Of a stretch of DNA of 64,000 bases, positions 51,301 through 59,285 are shown piece by piece. How positions within the stretch are numbered: position 1 is the first letter of the stretch; each line of letters begins with the position of its first letter. This DNA is from Mariaggregatimicrobium sp964498785 (lineage in GTDB: Bacteria; Zhuqueibacterota; Zhuqueibacteria; Thermofontimicrobiales; Thiofontviventaceae), in the NCBI GenBank assembly GCA_964498785.1, contig CAZCJL010000010.1, positions 1-64,000 of the forward strand. Direction: 5' to 3'. The notes beneath the pieces were generated by a model. That model was not told the DNA's origin. It saw only the letters and a program-made list of their open reading frames with translations, and did not search any database. A program made the translations under genes and the position numbers.

Positions 51301-52229
51301 AGGTGCGGATGGCGGCGTCCGCTGTCCTGACGGTCGACAACTACCAGCAGCTGGTCGCTGGGACCGCCCTGGACGCGGGCGCCTCGTCCGTGATGAACGC
51401 GGCCATCTTCCAGATCACCGGCGGCGACTTCACGATCGCGGCCGGCGCCACGTGGAACGTCGGGCGGTGGCTGGCGAACAACGTGGACGCGGTGTCCGCC
51501 AGTCCGTGGTTCGTCAACGCCGCGATCCTCGCGCAGATCGACAACGGCAACCTGCAGAACTCCGACGCCTCGGGCGGGGTGATGGGACAGATCCTGTCTG
51601 GCGCCACGGACCTCGGCGGCAACATCAACTGGTCGCTGGTCCCGAACATCGAAAGCCCGCACGTCTGGTACCCGGACGGCTACCCGCGCCGGGCCTTCGA
51701 CCTGCGGTGGGTGATCAGCTACACGATCGTCGACGGCCAGGCGCTGGTCAGGTTCTTCGGCAACCCGCATTCCGTCCTCAGCTTCTCGGCGACCAGCTTC
51801 CTCGGAGCCTGGTTCAGCAGCCGGCTCAACGACCCGTCGCTGCCCGGCGATCCGGCGATCTCCGGGTTCGGGCCGCAGTTCCAGGTCGGGGCGACGGTCT
51901 ACAACGGGACGATGATCGACATGTGGGGGCCGCACCCCACCGACAGCACTCGGCTCCTGATCTGGGTCAGCAGCATGTCGGCGGAGGACGACGGCGGGAT
52001 TCCGGTGAACGAGCAGGTCGAGGTCGACAAGGCGGAGTTCGAGTTCCAGATCGGGACCAGTTACCCGTGGTGGTCGCCGGACGGCAGCGTCTACTACAAC
52101 CTGGACCGGGTCGTGACCTGGAGTACGGTCGAGCCGACGCCCGTCAGGTTCGACAGCCCGCAGAAGAACACGCTGCTGCCGGACCTCGCGGACTTCGAGA
52201 CCAACATGCAGAGTTCCAAGGACCGCTGA
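48369..52229 (+). CDS. Large tail/receptor-binding protein with discoidin-like and LamG-like domains
   Basis: A 1286-residue protein. About 70-200 form an F5/8-type C (discoidin-like) domain (YYRLVTDGG, AWQVFDGD, WWLEGSNDDSNWTRL); about 235-400 form a LamG/concanavalin-like domain (WYWTFDDGTATDLSLNG, DGQLAAWDYN). A long beta-rich repetitive region follows, and a C-terminal module begins VWYPDGYPRRAFDL. These are carbohydrate-binding modules of adhesins; the protein is probably a tail fibre or appendage binding the host surface. Good ribosome site; no signal peptide. Confidence 0.75.
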   Translation: MVNQSRKLLENGDLHLLEDGGERLLERTRRNLYWHNLSGDGELSNRANYAQDAAGTIVVTPVPTDDTVPARDGYRYYRLVTDGGTAGGNFIVNQIDLWNLVADTSIWSVMSDNTTPAPQVASASSNNVDAWQVFDGDPTGTGWDSGTSAGGSWVKLDIGSQTPVRLVRVWFSSTEDEQPADWWLEGSNDDSNWTRLAGQAIPQINFNQTNFKALLNPEQQLIAYQGQVLDQIDADDRSWYWTFDDGTATDLSLNGLDGSLVGNFTTDGPLIAKAGSSIVPQDPGSYIIQDSQLFDDFDQSAFSCWFQKPDDTLRRLLFGRGDAAEGGMVVYLETDGSLRAGVWDGADTVFVSVACSSGAMHDVGAFFAAGVLYLYLDGQLAAWDYNPDLDKQITVTGAYDLVAGSNRSLKYHDGDSSAANTAINTLIDEAWASDLAFRGPDYGSLWLAGLGYQNQIYADTLIFDDTAGGGAASVATSTTYVPAYSLEFDSAVQDQLVLGGGSRMDVDQWNHSGGHQQPLDLTSSGDLTIWQTIDVSGQPVGTTTVIDTTGTLRLQGTITAAGDGDLVEVRGPATAIGDLLVTGSVSTRLANAVTDGGLGLDLQSFRTAGETRLDEEVLFEDVIIRQGLLVYEVSSATVSGPARNEVVVPADGAGTPRYVLDLLTAGVRQYTGDYSTDLQFCALEVRDSAPGGTMDFSGDFSWRFAGVGTLFLDTSPVDGLFDVFSGDLLDVSGSSFDIHKLPGRTLFFDPASTHEHRRTYIAETGVGDGSLQGIGLKWDAPGTPGVKTRGFGDLIVCTSAQSAGTFQLRHFLGGVANRVEFTTPILNYGVPMWLALGPISGSNPTYTVLQQLAIGETVTVDFGDALGTSVKTIEILEIVQATAETVVLTINGDDAVDAELVIGTTLRSEATEAPGSAGNDLNLSLLDTEPASQVIRFDGVDGSTFSQGDVVILETQTEWVEFAGTSNINTDLLNTAGQVRMAASAVLTVDNYQQLVAGTALDAGASSVMNAAIFQITGGDFTIAAGATWNVGRWLANNVDAVSASPWFVNAAILAQIDNGNLQNSDASGGVMGQILSGATDLGGNINWSLVPNIESPHVWYPDGYPRRAFDLRWVISYTIVDGQALVRFFGNPHSVLSFSATSFLGAWFSSRLNDPSLPGDPAISGFGPQFQVGATVYNGTMIDMWGPHPTDSTRLLIWVSSMSAEDDGGIPVNEQVEVDKAEFEFQIGTSYPWWSPDGSVYYNLDRVVTWSTVEPTPVRFDSPQKNTLLPDLADFETNMQSSKDR

Positions 52230-52230
52230 G

Positions 52231-53628
52231 ATGGCGTTCGCCGACAACTTCCTCCAGCCCAGCCCGCCGGACGGCCCCTCCTACAACGTCCGGGAGGCGG
52301 TCTGCTGGTGGAACGACCCGAACGACCTGACCTACACCTTCGTCCGGTTCAGCGGTCAGCCGAACAGCCCCGTCCGGTTCCTGACCGCGGACTGGGAGGC
52401 CGCCTACCTGGCGACGGTCGTGCCGGACCCCGTGGCCCCCATCCTGGACGACGCCTATCTGCTCAACGAGCTCTCGTCGCAGATGGCGCGGGCCAGCGTC
52501 GCCTTCGACCCCCGGGCCATGGCCTTCGTCGGCAACAACATCCGCCGTCAGCGGTACATGGTGGTCGGCGGCACGCCGTTCCGTGCGGACCTCGTCGAGC
52601 GGGACGCCACCAACTACCTCACGACCTCCGAGACCTTCGCCGGGTTCACGCTCACCGGCCTGACATCGGCGCCGGCCGCCGACCCGATCGGCGGCCTGAC
52701 CGCCCAGCGCCTGACGTCGGCCGGCGCCAACAGCGTCACGACCAACAGCACCCCGCTGGACGCCGGGTTCCCGCACACCTTCAGCCTCTTCGCCAAGCTC
52801 GTCCCGGGCTCGGCCATCGAGCAGGTGGCGCTCCAGCACCCGTCGGTCGGGTACGCGGTCTTCGACCTGGTGAACCAGACCACGACCCTCGGCAGCTGGC
52901 AGGCGGGCGGCATCGAGCCGGTGAACGCCGCGGGCTGGTACCGGGTGTGGGCCCGCTTCACGCCCGGCGCTCCAGGTGCCAGCACCCAGTCCTGGGAGCA
53001 GTACGACGGCGCCGGCCTCCCGGCGGCCGGCGCGCTCGACGTGTGGGGTGCCCAGGTCGAGCGCAGCTTCTACGCCACGTCCTACATCCGGACGGTCGGG
53101 GTCGCCGTCAGCCGGATCGCTGACGACCTGGTCCTGGACATGTCGGCCTACCCGACGGACGTCGCCGGAACGTGGTTCGGACTGGCCGTTCCCTACAACT
53201 GGGACGAGTCCTACACCGTGGGCAACGCCTCGAACACCCTGATGCAGGCTGAGACGCCGAGTGCCGACTTCCTCCTCCAGCGCAACACCTCGATCGGCCT
53301 GCTCAACGCCCGGTCCAGCCACGAGGGGGCCGGAGCCACGACGTCCGTCGTCAGCGCGAACGCCGGCGCCGGCACCTACCAGCCAGGCCAGCTGCTGACC
53401 ATGGCCCTGGCCTGGGACGGCGCGGGCACCGAGCTCTGGGTGAACGGCGTGAGTCTGGGGACCGCGGCCACTCCCACCCTCCCCTATGTCAACGTCAGCC
53501 ATGCCCAGTGCGGCAACCGGCCTGACCTCGCCCAGGCGTTCGACGGCTGGGTATCCTTCCTCTGCTGGGACACCCGGCTGACCGGCCCGGACATCCTGGC
53601 CCTGCACAACGCATCGGCGGTGGCATGA
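52231..53628 (+). CDS. Tail appendage protein with LamG-like C-terminus
   Basis: A 465-residue beta-rich protein 1 nt after the previous stop. The region LTMALAWDGAGTELWVNGVSLGT and the preceding strands resemble a LamG-like jelly roll; the centre (WYRVWARFTPGAPG, DVWGAQVE) resembles carbohydrate-binding modules of phage tail proteins. Probable partner of the 1286-residue protein in the adsorption apparatus. The stop overlaps the next start (ATGA). Confidence 0.65.
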   Translation: MAFADNFLQPSPPDGPSYNVREAVCWWNDPNDLTYTFVRFSGQPNSPVRFLTADWEAAYLATVVPDPVAPILDDAYLLNELSSQMARASVAFDPRAMAFVGNNIRRQRYMVVGGTPFRADLVERDATNYLTTSETFAGFTLTGLTSAPAADPIGGLTAQRLTSAGANSVTTNSTPLDAGFPHTFSLFAKLVPGSAIEQVALQHPSVGYAVFDLVNQTTTLGSWQAGGIEPVNAAGWYRVWARFTPGAPGASTQSWEQYDGAGLPAAGALDVWGAQVERSFYATSYIRTVGVAVSRIADDLVLDMSAYPTDVAGTWFGLAVPYNWDESYTVGNASNTLMQAETPSADFLLQRNTSIGLLNARSSHEGAGATTSVVSANAGAGTYQPGQLLTMALAWDGAGTELWVNGVSLGTAATPTLPYVNVSHAQCGNRPDLAQAFDGWVSFLCWDTRLTGPDILALHNASAVA

Positions 53629-54041
53629 GCGGATTGCAAATGATTCAGCACCCGGGCACGGCTGCAGCGCACAGGGTCAGCCTGAGCGTGAAGAAGTACC
53701 GGGTGATCGTCATCGACAACCTGCCGGCGGTCCTCGCCACCATGCCGCAGGACCCGGACACCGGCCTGACCATCCCCATGACCAACGGGAACATGGCCGA
53801 TAGGCTGCGGCCGGCGGACTACGCCACCAACCCGAAGCGGGCCTTCCGCACCCGCTGGAAGAAGAGCTGGCAGCAGATCATCGACGACTACAACGACGCC
53901 CACCCGGACAAGATCTGGGTGTACCTTGTCCGGCTGCCCGCGGCCTACGCCCACACCAACCTCGACTTCAACCGGCTGCCGCTGGTCGCCGGCCAGAACT
54001 TCGATCTGGCGCCGATCCCGCCGGGCATCTACCAGGGGTAG
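53625..54041 (+). CDS. Unknown 138-residue structural-region protein
   Basis: ATG overlapping the preceding stop. N-terminus LQMIQHPGTAAAHRVSL, helical centre WKKSWQQIIDDYND, ends IPPGIYQG. Located in the tail gene cluster just upstream of the TnpB element, which seems not to disrupt it. Function unknown. Confidence 0.6.
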   Translation: MSGLQMIQHPGTAAAHRVSLSVKKYRVIVIDNLPAVLATMPQDPDTGLTIPMTNGNMADRLRPADYATNPKRAFRTRWKKSWQQIIDDYNDAHPDKIWVYLVRLPAAYAHTNLDFNRLPLVAGQNFDLAPIPPGIYQG

Positions 54042-54096
54042 TCAACAGGTGATTGAAACATGGTATTCTGTGCCTTTCTATACTGTGGGTTGTGGG

Positions 54097-54125
54097 TTGA
54101 CACGGCACACACCCTGTGTTAGCTT
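54097..54125 (+). promoter_or_regulatory. Promoter of the tnpB unit with operator in the spacer
   Basis: A consensus -35 TTGACA (54097-54102), 17-nt spacer, -10 TAGCTT (54120-54125), then 6 nt to the ATG at 54132. The spacer contains the inverted repeat ACACA-CCC-TGTGT (54107-54119), a good place for autorepression by the RHH-like product. Confidence 0.65.
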
Positions 54126-54131
54126 TGCGCC

Positions 54132-54272
54132 ATGAGCATGAAACGACTGCCTTTGATGATACCTCCCTACCTCCATCAATGGCTCAAGGCCGAGGCAGAG
54201 AAGAAGGGCATCAGCATTGCTGAGTTCGTTCGCCGTATTCTGGATCGTGAACATGAAGATCAGCAGAAGTAG
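54132..54272 (+). CDS. Ribbon-helix-helix-like 46-residue protein
   Basis: MKRLPLMIPPYLHQWLKAEA and SIAEFVRRIL show the strand-helix-helix pattern of small RHH repressors (Arc/MetJ-like). It overlaps tnpB by 20 nt, so both are in one unit. No ribosome site is seen, and the ATG sits where transcription should start, suggesting a leaderless mRNA. It probably represses its own promoter through the ACACA/TGTGT repeat (inference). Confidence 0.65.
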   Translation: MSMKRLPLMIPPYLHQWLKAEAEKKGISIAEFVRRILDREHEDQQK

Positions 54273-55335
54273 TAAGTGCTCACTCAAGTTCACGACAGCG
54301 TCCAAGCTGTCAAAACTGGACATCGTGCTCACTGAGTATGGTCGAGTGGTCAACGGCTTCATCGACCAGTTCTGGCTTGAGTGCCCTGCCAAAGGCAAGT
54401 TGCTAAAGCCTGTTGTTGATTCGGTTGATAGCTGGTTCACGGCAAGGCTGCGTAAAGTTGCTGCCCGTGAGGCCATTGGCATGGTGAAGGCGGCTAAAGA
54501 GCGGTGGGGCGATAAGGCAGTAAAGCCCACACATCGTGGTCAGCGCATGTGTGTCAGCAGCACCATCGCCCGTTTGGACGTTGCCAAGGACAGTTCATTC
54601 GATTGCTGGCTGCACTTGGCGTCTATTGGTAACGGCATCATCCTCGACTTGCCGATCAAACGGCACAAGCACTTCAATGATCTGGCTACCAGAGGGCGCA
54701 GGCAAGAATCCTATATTATTACACGGGATTCGGTGCAGTTTTGCTTTGAGATCGAAACGGGACCGAAGCAGGAACCAGACCGTTGTGTTGGTGTCGATAC
54801 AGGTATCAACGCCTTGGCCAGTCTCTCTACTGGCGAACAACTGGGCACGGACATCAAGGCCGGTATCGAACGGATCAAACGCTGTAAGCATGGCAGTAAA
54901 GGTCAGAAGAGTGCCGTGCGTGCTTTACGCCAACGTATGGATGAGGTGGCCAAAGAGGTGGCTGGTAAAGCCTCGCTGGTCGTAGTAGAGAACTTGAAGA
55001 ACATTACGAAGAATACCAAACGGCGATTGGTGAAAAGTGTTCGCCGCTCTATCGGCAGATGGAATGTCCGGTACTGGTTTGTGACTTTGCAGCGTAAGTG
55101 TGAAGATAGCCGTGCTAGCTTCCGCAGCGTAAGTCCCTACAAAACCAGCCAGACCTGTTCATCCTGCGGCCATGTCGATAGGGGGAATCGAAACGGTGAA
55201 TTGTTCCGGTGCCTTAGTTGTGGCTATGAGGCAAATGCAGATGTGCAGGCATCACGGAATATCCTCACTCGATTCCTTACCGGACCCTACGGTGCCGGTT
55301 GCAAACCTCTCGTGTCCCAAAATGGGATACTTTGA
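54253..55335 (+). CDS. tnpB: TnpB RNA-guided nuclease
   Basis: A 360-residue protein from ATG 54253; an in-frame earlier codon at 54217 is less likely. The RuvC-like catalytic residues are intact: Asp182 (GVDTGIN), Glu246 (VVENLKN) and Asp330 (NADVQASRN); the zinc ribbon CSSC...CLSC (302-323) is between the last two. These are the features of TnpB, the ancestor of Cas12 that uses a guide RNA from the element's right end. Coding is AT-richer than the phage, a sign of recent transfer. No tnpA is present, so it is not autonomous. Confidence 0.9.
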   Translation: MKISRSSKCSLKFTTASKLSKLDIVLTEYGRVVNGFIDQFWLECPAKGKLLKPVVDSVDSWFTARLRKVAAREAIGMVKAAKERWGDKAVKPTHRGQRMCVSSTIARLDVAKDSSFDCWLHLASIGNGIILDLPIKRHKHFNDLATRGRRQESYIITRDSVQFCFEIETGPKQEPDRCVGVDTGINALASLSTGEQLGTDIKAGIERIKRCKHGSKGQKSAVRALRQRMDEVAKEVAGKASLVVVENLKNITKNTKRRLVKSVRRSIGRWNVRYWFVTLQRKCEDSRASFRSVSPYKTSQTCSSCGHVDRGNRNGELFRCLSCGYEANADVQASRNILTRFLTGPYGAGCKPLVSQNGIL

Positions 55336-55438
55336 GGAACGGTGACCGCAACCTGGGGGCGTTGCGCCGTTCGGCGCTCGAGGCTGAGCGGCGGGCGCGC
55401 GAGACGACGTCTGGCGTGTCTCGGATGTCCGGGGGCGA

Positions 55439-55639
55439 ATGATGGCGCAGGTCACCAATCTCGACATCTGGTACCCTGAGGGCTACCCGGGCCCGGCCTA
55501 CGACCTGACGAAGGTCGACATGTTCTGGCCGAAGCCCGAGGACACGTCCCGGGTCCTGGTTACGTTCCGCCACAACACGCTGAAGAGGGTCGAGTTCGAC
55601 CGTGCCGCCTTCGAGGCGGCTCTTGCAGCGGTGCCCTGA
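55439..55639 (+). CDS. Small protein with WYPEGYPGPAYDL motif
   Basis: 66 residues. Its N-terminal WYPEGYPGPAYDL matches VWYPDGYPRRAFDL in the C-terminal module of the 1286-residue tail protein, and the rest (RVLVTFRHNTLKRVEFDRAAFE) has the same strand pattern as that module, so it is probably a stand-alone copy of the domain. Starts at double ATG after GGGGGCG. Confidence 0.65.
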   Translation: MMAQVTNLDIWYPEGYPGPAYDLTKVDMFWPKPEDTSRVLVTFRHNTLKRVEFDRAAFEAALAAVP

Positions 55640-55651
55640 ACGAGGTAGCTT
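55623..55651 (+). promoter_or_regulatory. Leaderless-type promoter before the 1208-residue gene
   Basis: TTGCAG (55623-55628), 17 nt, TAGCTT (55646-55651), 6 nt, ATG at 55658, with no ribosome site. The geometry equals that of the promoters at 54097 and 61400. Confidence 0.6.
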
Positions 55652-55657
55652 TCGGCT

Positions 55658-58600
55658 ATGGCCCAGACCGATGGCTACATCACGGACAGTCAGGGTGGAG
55701 ACTGGAAGACCTCGAACACCGGCGGGAGCGGCCGGGGTGATGTAACTGACGTTGAGGGCAACGCCTACATCCGGACATCCAACGGTTCCCAGCCCGGCGT
55801 CAAGGTGCTGGTCGACGGATCGGTGGCCGCCGGCCCGTCGATCGACTTCTCGAATGCCGACGGCCTGCTGCAGGGTGCGGGCGCGGCTGACGGCGAGCGG
55901 CCGTTCATCGTCTGGGCGGGCGTCAGCCCCATGTCCCTGTCCGAGGGCCTGATCGTCTGGAACCAGCCGATCGTCCTGCTGGACAAGAGCAAGGTGGGCT
56001 TCGACATCGTGACGGTCGTCGGCCGGCTGATGGTCGTGAAGCTGACTGGCCCGGTGGCCATCGACGGCAGCGACAGCGAGCAGGTGACGATCAGCGCGGG
56101 CGCCGTCGGCTATTACAAGGACAGCGAGGAAGGAGCGTGTCCGGCTGCGGAGGGCGAAGAGGGCGGGGGCGAGGCCCAGCCCGACCCCGGCCAAGGCGAG
56201 CAGGGCGACACTCCGGCCGACGAGGCCGCGGCCCAGCCCGACCAGTCGATCTTCTGCGACATGTGCAACCCGGACGCCCAGTGCGGCGACTTCGAGGGCT
56301 CGAAGGCCGGGTTCGTCGTGAACAACGAGCTGGGGCCGTTCGATCTCAAGTGCACGCACACCTTCAGCCTCACGGCCTGCAAGACGTGCGGGGGCCAGGC
56401 CGACGCGAAGGTCTGGATGGTGGCGATGGACATCTTCGCCAGCACCATGCCGCTCGAGGTCTACTCGATTGACGCCCTGATCGAGTACAACACGGACACC
56501 GTCGGGTCCTACAGCTACGAGGACGCCACGTTCCCCGCCGTCCTGAAGGAGGACACTGACTGCTGTCCGGATAGCCCTCCGTCCGCCCTGATCATCGGCA
56601 CGGCCGGGCCGCCGGTGGAAGTGAGCGCGGAGTGGAACGGCGACATGCCGGGCTACGAGGGCCAGCCCTGCAAGTACATCGTCAACCCGTGCGGCACCTA
56701 CTGCTCGTCGCCGGCCGACGAACTGCGGCCGGACGACGTCGACTGCATCGTGGCCGAGGACATCATCAAGCCGGTTCAGCGCTCGTGTCCCGTCAGCTTC
56801 TTCGAGCCGTGGATCGTGACCACGACCAGCATCTTCATCCCGACTACCACCCAGACCGTCGAGATCAGCGCTGTCGTCAGCTGTGTGGCCGGCCCGATCG
56901 AGCTGCTCGCGGACCTGGTGACGGAGGTCGTGACCTTCCCGACTGCTGTCTTCACCGGCCAGCTCTCGCTTCCGGGTTTCGCGCAGCAGATAACGGTCAC
57001 CTTCCCCATTCCGTTCACCGGTACCCAGTACGTGGTGACGGACTGCGCGATCGCCGAGCAGAGCGCGATCGCGACCCTCTACCCGTCCGTCACGCAGGTC
57101 GTGACGGACGGGCAGGAGGGTGATGCAGACGTCCTAACCGGGCTCGTGTGGGGTCCTCCGCTCACTCCCCTGACCTCGGTCACCGCCTATACCAGCTCGA
57201 TCAACCTGGTCACGACCTGCGCGGTCTTCGACAACGATGGGGCGACCATACGCCTGCTCAACGACCCGGCCATCGAGTGGCTATACCCCCTGCTGCCGGA
57301 GTTCGAGAGCAACTACTATGAGGACATCCAGTACTACGATGCGGTGGGCGAGCCCGACGTCCTGACGGTCGTCACCCAGTGCCTGCCCGGCACGTTCACC
57401 GTCACGCAGCCGAACGGCACGCAGCGCATCACCTACGTCGACGGTCAGGTTGCCGCCAAGTTCATTCCGGTCATCGCCACCCAGGTGCGGGACCTGGTGA
57501 CCGACGCGGAAGTCGCGATCCTCACCCTGCCTCTGGCCCCTCCGGGCGGCGGGGACCTGGTCACTCAGGTCGATCGGCAGACCATCACGTTCGTCAACCT
57601 GCTGGACGGAGAGGGGTTCGACGTTCTGACGGGGACGGGCTTCCGGGCTTGGGGGCCCGAGGGTGATCTGTTCGAGACCAAGAACGTTGTTCAGACGCTC
57701 AACGAGAACTATAACCAGACGATCTGGGGCGCCGCCTCTGACGGCTACTACGTGGGCGACCCGGTGTACGGCTCGTGCACGGCCCTGACCAGCGTCAGCG
57801 CGCTTACCGGCGAGGTGTTCATCCCTGGAGGCGGCGCCAACCTCGACTGGTTCAGCACGGACATCGTGGTCTGCGATGGGGGCGCCGAGGTCACGGTCTA
57901 CGTGATCACCCACATCACCAACCTGGGGGGCGGCAGCGAGGGAGGCGGGGCGACAGTCACGTTGGTGACGGCGGTCCAGGCCTGGCAGACGGTGTGCCCG
58001 GTCCTGAAGACGTTGCCGATCCTCGAGTTCAACGAGCACACGGTCCTGAACATCACCCCGGATTACGAGAACGTGGTCTACGACATCCTGAGTGTTCAGG
58101 CGATTCCGGATGGTCGGGTCACCGGCCTGGTGCAGGTCGGCTCGGCTACCGCGACGCTCGTCAACCAGGTGTTCGGTGCGCCGATCGACCTCCAGACGGT
58201 GACCGCGGCGACGGCCATCGGCCAGGCAGCCGTCACTCTCGCCATTCAGCAGGGGTCTGAGCAGGTCTTCGTTTTTGACGGACTGCCGACCCGGCCGCAG
58301 ATCGACGTGGTGACCGCGACCAACGTCCAGGTCCTGAATGTGGTCACGAGCTGCCTGGTTCACGAGCTGGACAAGCACACGGAAGAGTTCGTGCACCGGC
58401 TGTCACTCCCCGGCATCAACAGCTTCCCGTTCATTCTCGGCAACACAGACCAGATCTTCGAGCTGCCGCAGATCGTGACCGCGTGCGTCGGCGGCCAGGT
58501 GGACCTGATAACAGCCATCGGCCAGTTCGACGGGGGCCCGATCAGTGAGGTGAACGCGGTCAAGGACACCAACCTCGAGTTCCTCACAGGCCTGTGGAAG

Positions 58601-59284
58601 GGGGACATCGAGTTCATCAAGTCCGGCGACACCGTGAACCTGACGGCTGTCACCACCTGCTTCACGGGACCGGTGACCGTGGTGACGGACGTCAGCGAAC
58701 TGAAGCTGACTCTCGTCTCACCGACCACCGGCACGGTCATCACCTTAGTCACCCAGGTCCTCAACGGCGTGGTCTCGATGATCAAGGACTTCGACATCAC
58801 CACGGTGACCGTCGTCACGTCCTGCGTGCGGGACACCTACACCATCACCCTGCCGGATAACTACGGCTACGTGGACCTGATCATCGAGGCGGACGAGGGC
58901 ATCACCCTGATCACCGAGACCGAGCCGACGTGCGACGCCGCCTACAAGTTCCTCAATCACCCGGGTATCCTGAAGTGGAACGAGGCCCATCAGACGACCG
59001 AGGACTGCTGCGATGTCAAGCCGCAGTGGACGTGCAGCTCCGAGGAGAAGGACCATCCGGACGAGGAGAACTGCGAGTGGTTCCTGACGCTGGTCGCGAA
59101 CTACGTGAAGAACGAGGGCCTGGGCAACGCCGAGGAGTGCCCGTGCTACGACTGCACGTCGGAGCCGGACTGCGCTGAGGGCAGCAACGACATCCAGGAC
59201 CTCGGCAGCAGCGCGCCCACGCCCTGCGTCGCGCGCTTCCGCCGGATGAACCGACGCTTCTGCGTCCAGTGCCGGCCGCAGTAG
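55658..59284 (+). CDS. 1208-residue structural protein with VVTxC repeats
   Basis: Beta-rich protein. Residues 1-160 are an unrelated strand-rich head; about 165-195 a Glu/Pro/Gly linker; from about 390 to 1090 a sequence family VVTxC(V/L), often followed by TG or GP and further valine-rich strands, recurs about nine times (for example VVTQCLPGTFTV, IVTACVGGQVDL, AVTTCFTGPVTV, VVTSCVRDTYTI). The C-terminus is Cys-rich. It looks like a tandem beta-repeat fibre or baseplate protein of unknown type. A leaderless promoter is upstream. Confidence 0.65.
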   Translation: MAQTDGYITDSQGGDWKTSNTGGSGRGDVTDVEGNAYIRTSNGSQPGVKVLVDGSVAAGPSIDFSNADGLLQGAGAADGERPFIVWAGVSPMSLSEGLIVWNQPIVLLDKSKVGFDIVTVVGRLMVVKLTGPVAIDGSDSEQVTISAGAVGYYKDSEEGACPAAEGEEGGGEAQPDPGQGEQGDTPADEAAAQPDQSIFCDMCNPDAQCGDFEGSKAGFVVNNELGPFDLKCTHTFSLTACKTCGGQADAKVWMVAMDIFASTMPLEVYSIDALIEYNTDTVGSYSYEDATFPAVLKEDTDCCPDSPPSALIIGTAGPPVEVSAEWNGDMPGYEGQPCKYIVNPCGTYCSSPADELRPDDVDCIVAEDIIKPVQRSCPVSFFEPWIVTTTSIFIPTTTQTVEISAVVSCVAGPIELLADLVTEVVTFPTAVFTGQLSLPGFAQQITVTFPIPFTGTQYVVTDCAIAEQSAIATLYPSVTQVVTDGQEGDADVLTGLVWGPPLTPLTSVTAYTSSINLVTTCAVFDNDGATIRLLNDPAIEWLYPLLPEFESNYYEDIQYYDAVGEPDVLTVVTQCLPGTFTVTQPNGTQRITYVDGQVAAKFIPVIATQVRDLVTDAEVAILTLPLAPPGGGDLVTQVDRQTITFVNLLDGEGFDVLTGTGFRAWGPEGDLFETKNVVQTLNENYNQTIWGAASDGYYVGDPVYGSCTALTSVSALTGEVFIPGGGANLDWFSTDIVVCDGGAEVTVYVITHITNLGGGSEGGGATVTLVTAVQAWQTVCPVLKTLPILEFNEHTVLNITPDYENVVYDILSVQAIPDGRVTGLVQVGSATATLVNQVFGAPIDLQTVTAATAIGQAAVTLAIQQGSEQVFVFDGLPTRPQIDVVTATNVQVLNVVTSCLVHELDKHTEEFVHRLSLPGINSFPFILGNTDQIFELPQIVTACVGGQVDLITAIGQFDGGPISEVNAVKDTNLEFLTGLWKGDIEFIKSGDTVNLTAVTTCFTGPVTVVTDVSELKLTLVSPTTGTVITLVTQVLNGVVSMIKDFDITTVTVVTSCVRDTYTITLPDNYGYVDLIIEADEGITLITETEPTCDAAYKFLNHPGILKWNEAHQTTEDCCDVKPQWTCSSEEKDHPDEENCEWFLTLVANYVKNEGLGNAEECPCYDCTSEPDCAEGSNDIQDLGSSAPTPCVARFRRMNRRFCVQCRPQ

Positions 59285-59285
59285 C

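Larger units (their letters stand above)
54042..55340 (+). mobile_element. IS605/IS607-type element remnant with tnpB only
   Basis: A stretch with clearly lower GC than its surroundings, containing an RHH-like small gene and a TnpB gene but no transposase tnpA. It lies between two tail-cluster genes (ending 54041 and starting 55439). The exact ends are not visible; limits are taken from the composition change and the tnpB stop. The 55336-55438 stretch contains no gene and may hold the right end and the 3' part of the guide RNA. Confidence 0.7.

Noticed and set aside
48390..52247. A 1285-codon open frame on the minus strand opposite the large tail protein
   Set aside because: It mirrors the + strand gene codon for codon, is Arg/Val/Asp/Gly-rich with no domain, and lacks a ribosome site. 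It is a side effect of high GC.
54253..55335. A Cas12 effector instead of TnpB
   Set aside because: Length of 360 residues, small zinc ribbon and absence of a CRISPR array fit TnpB.
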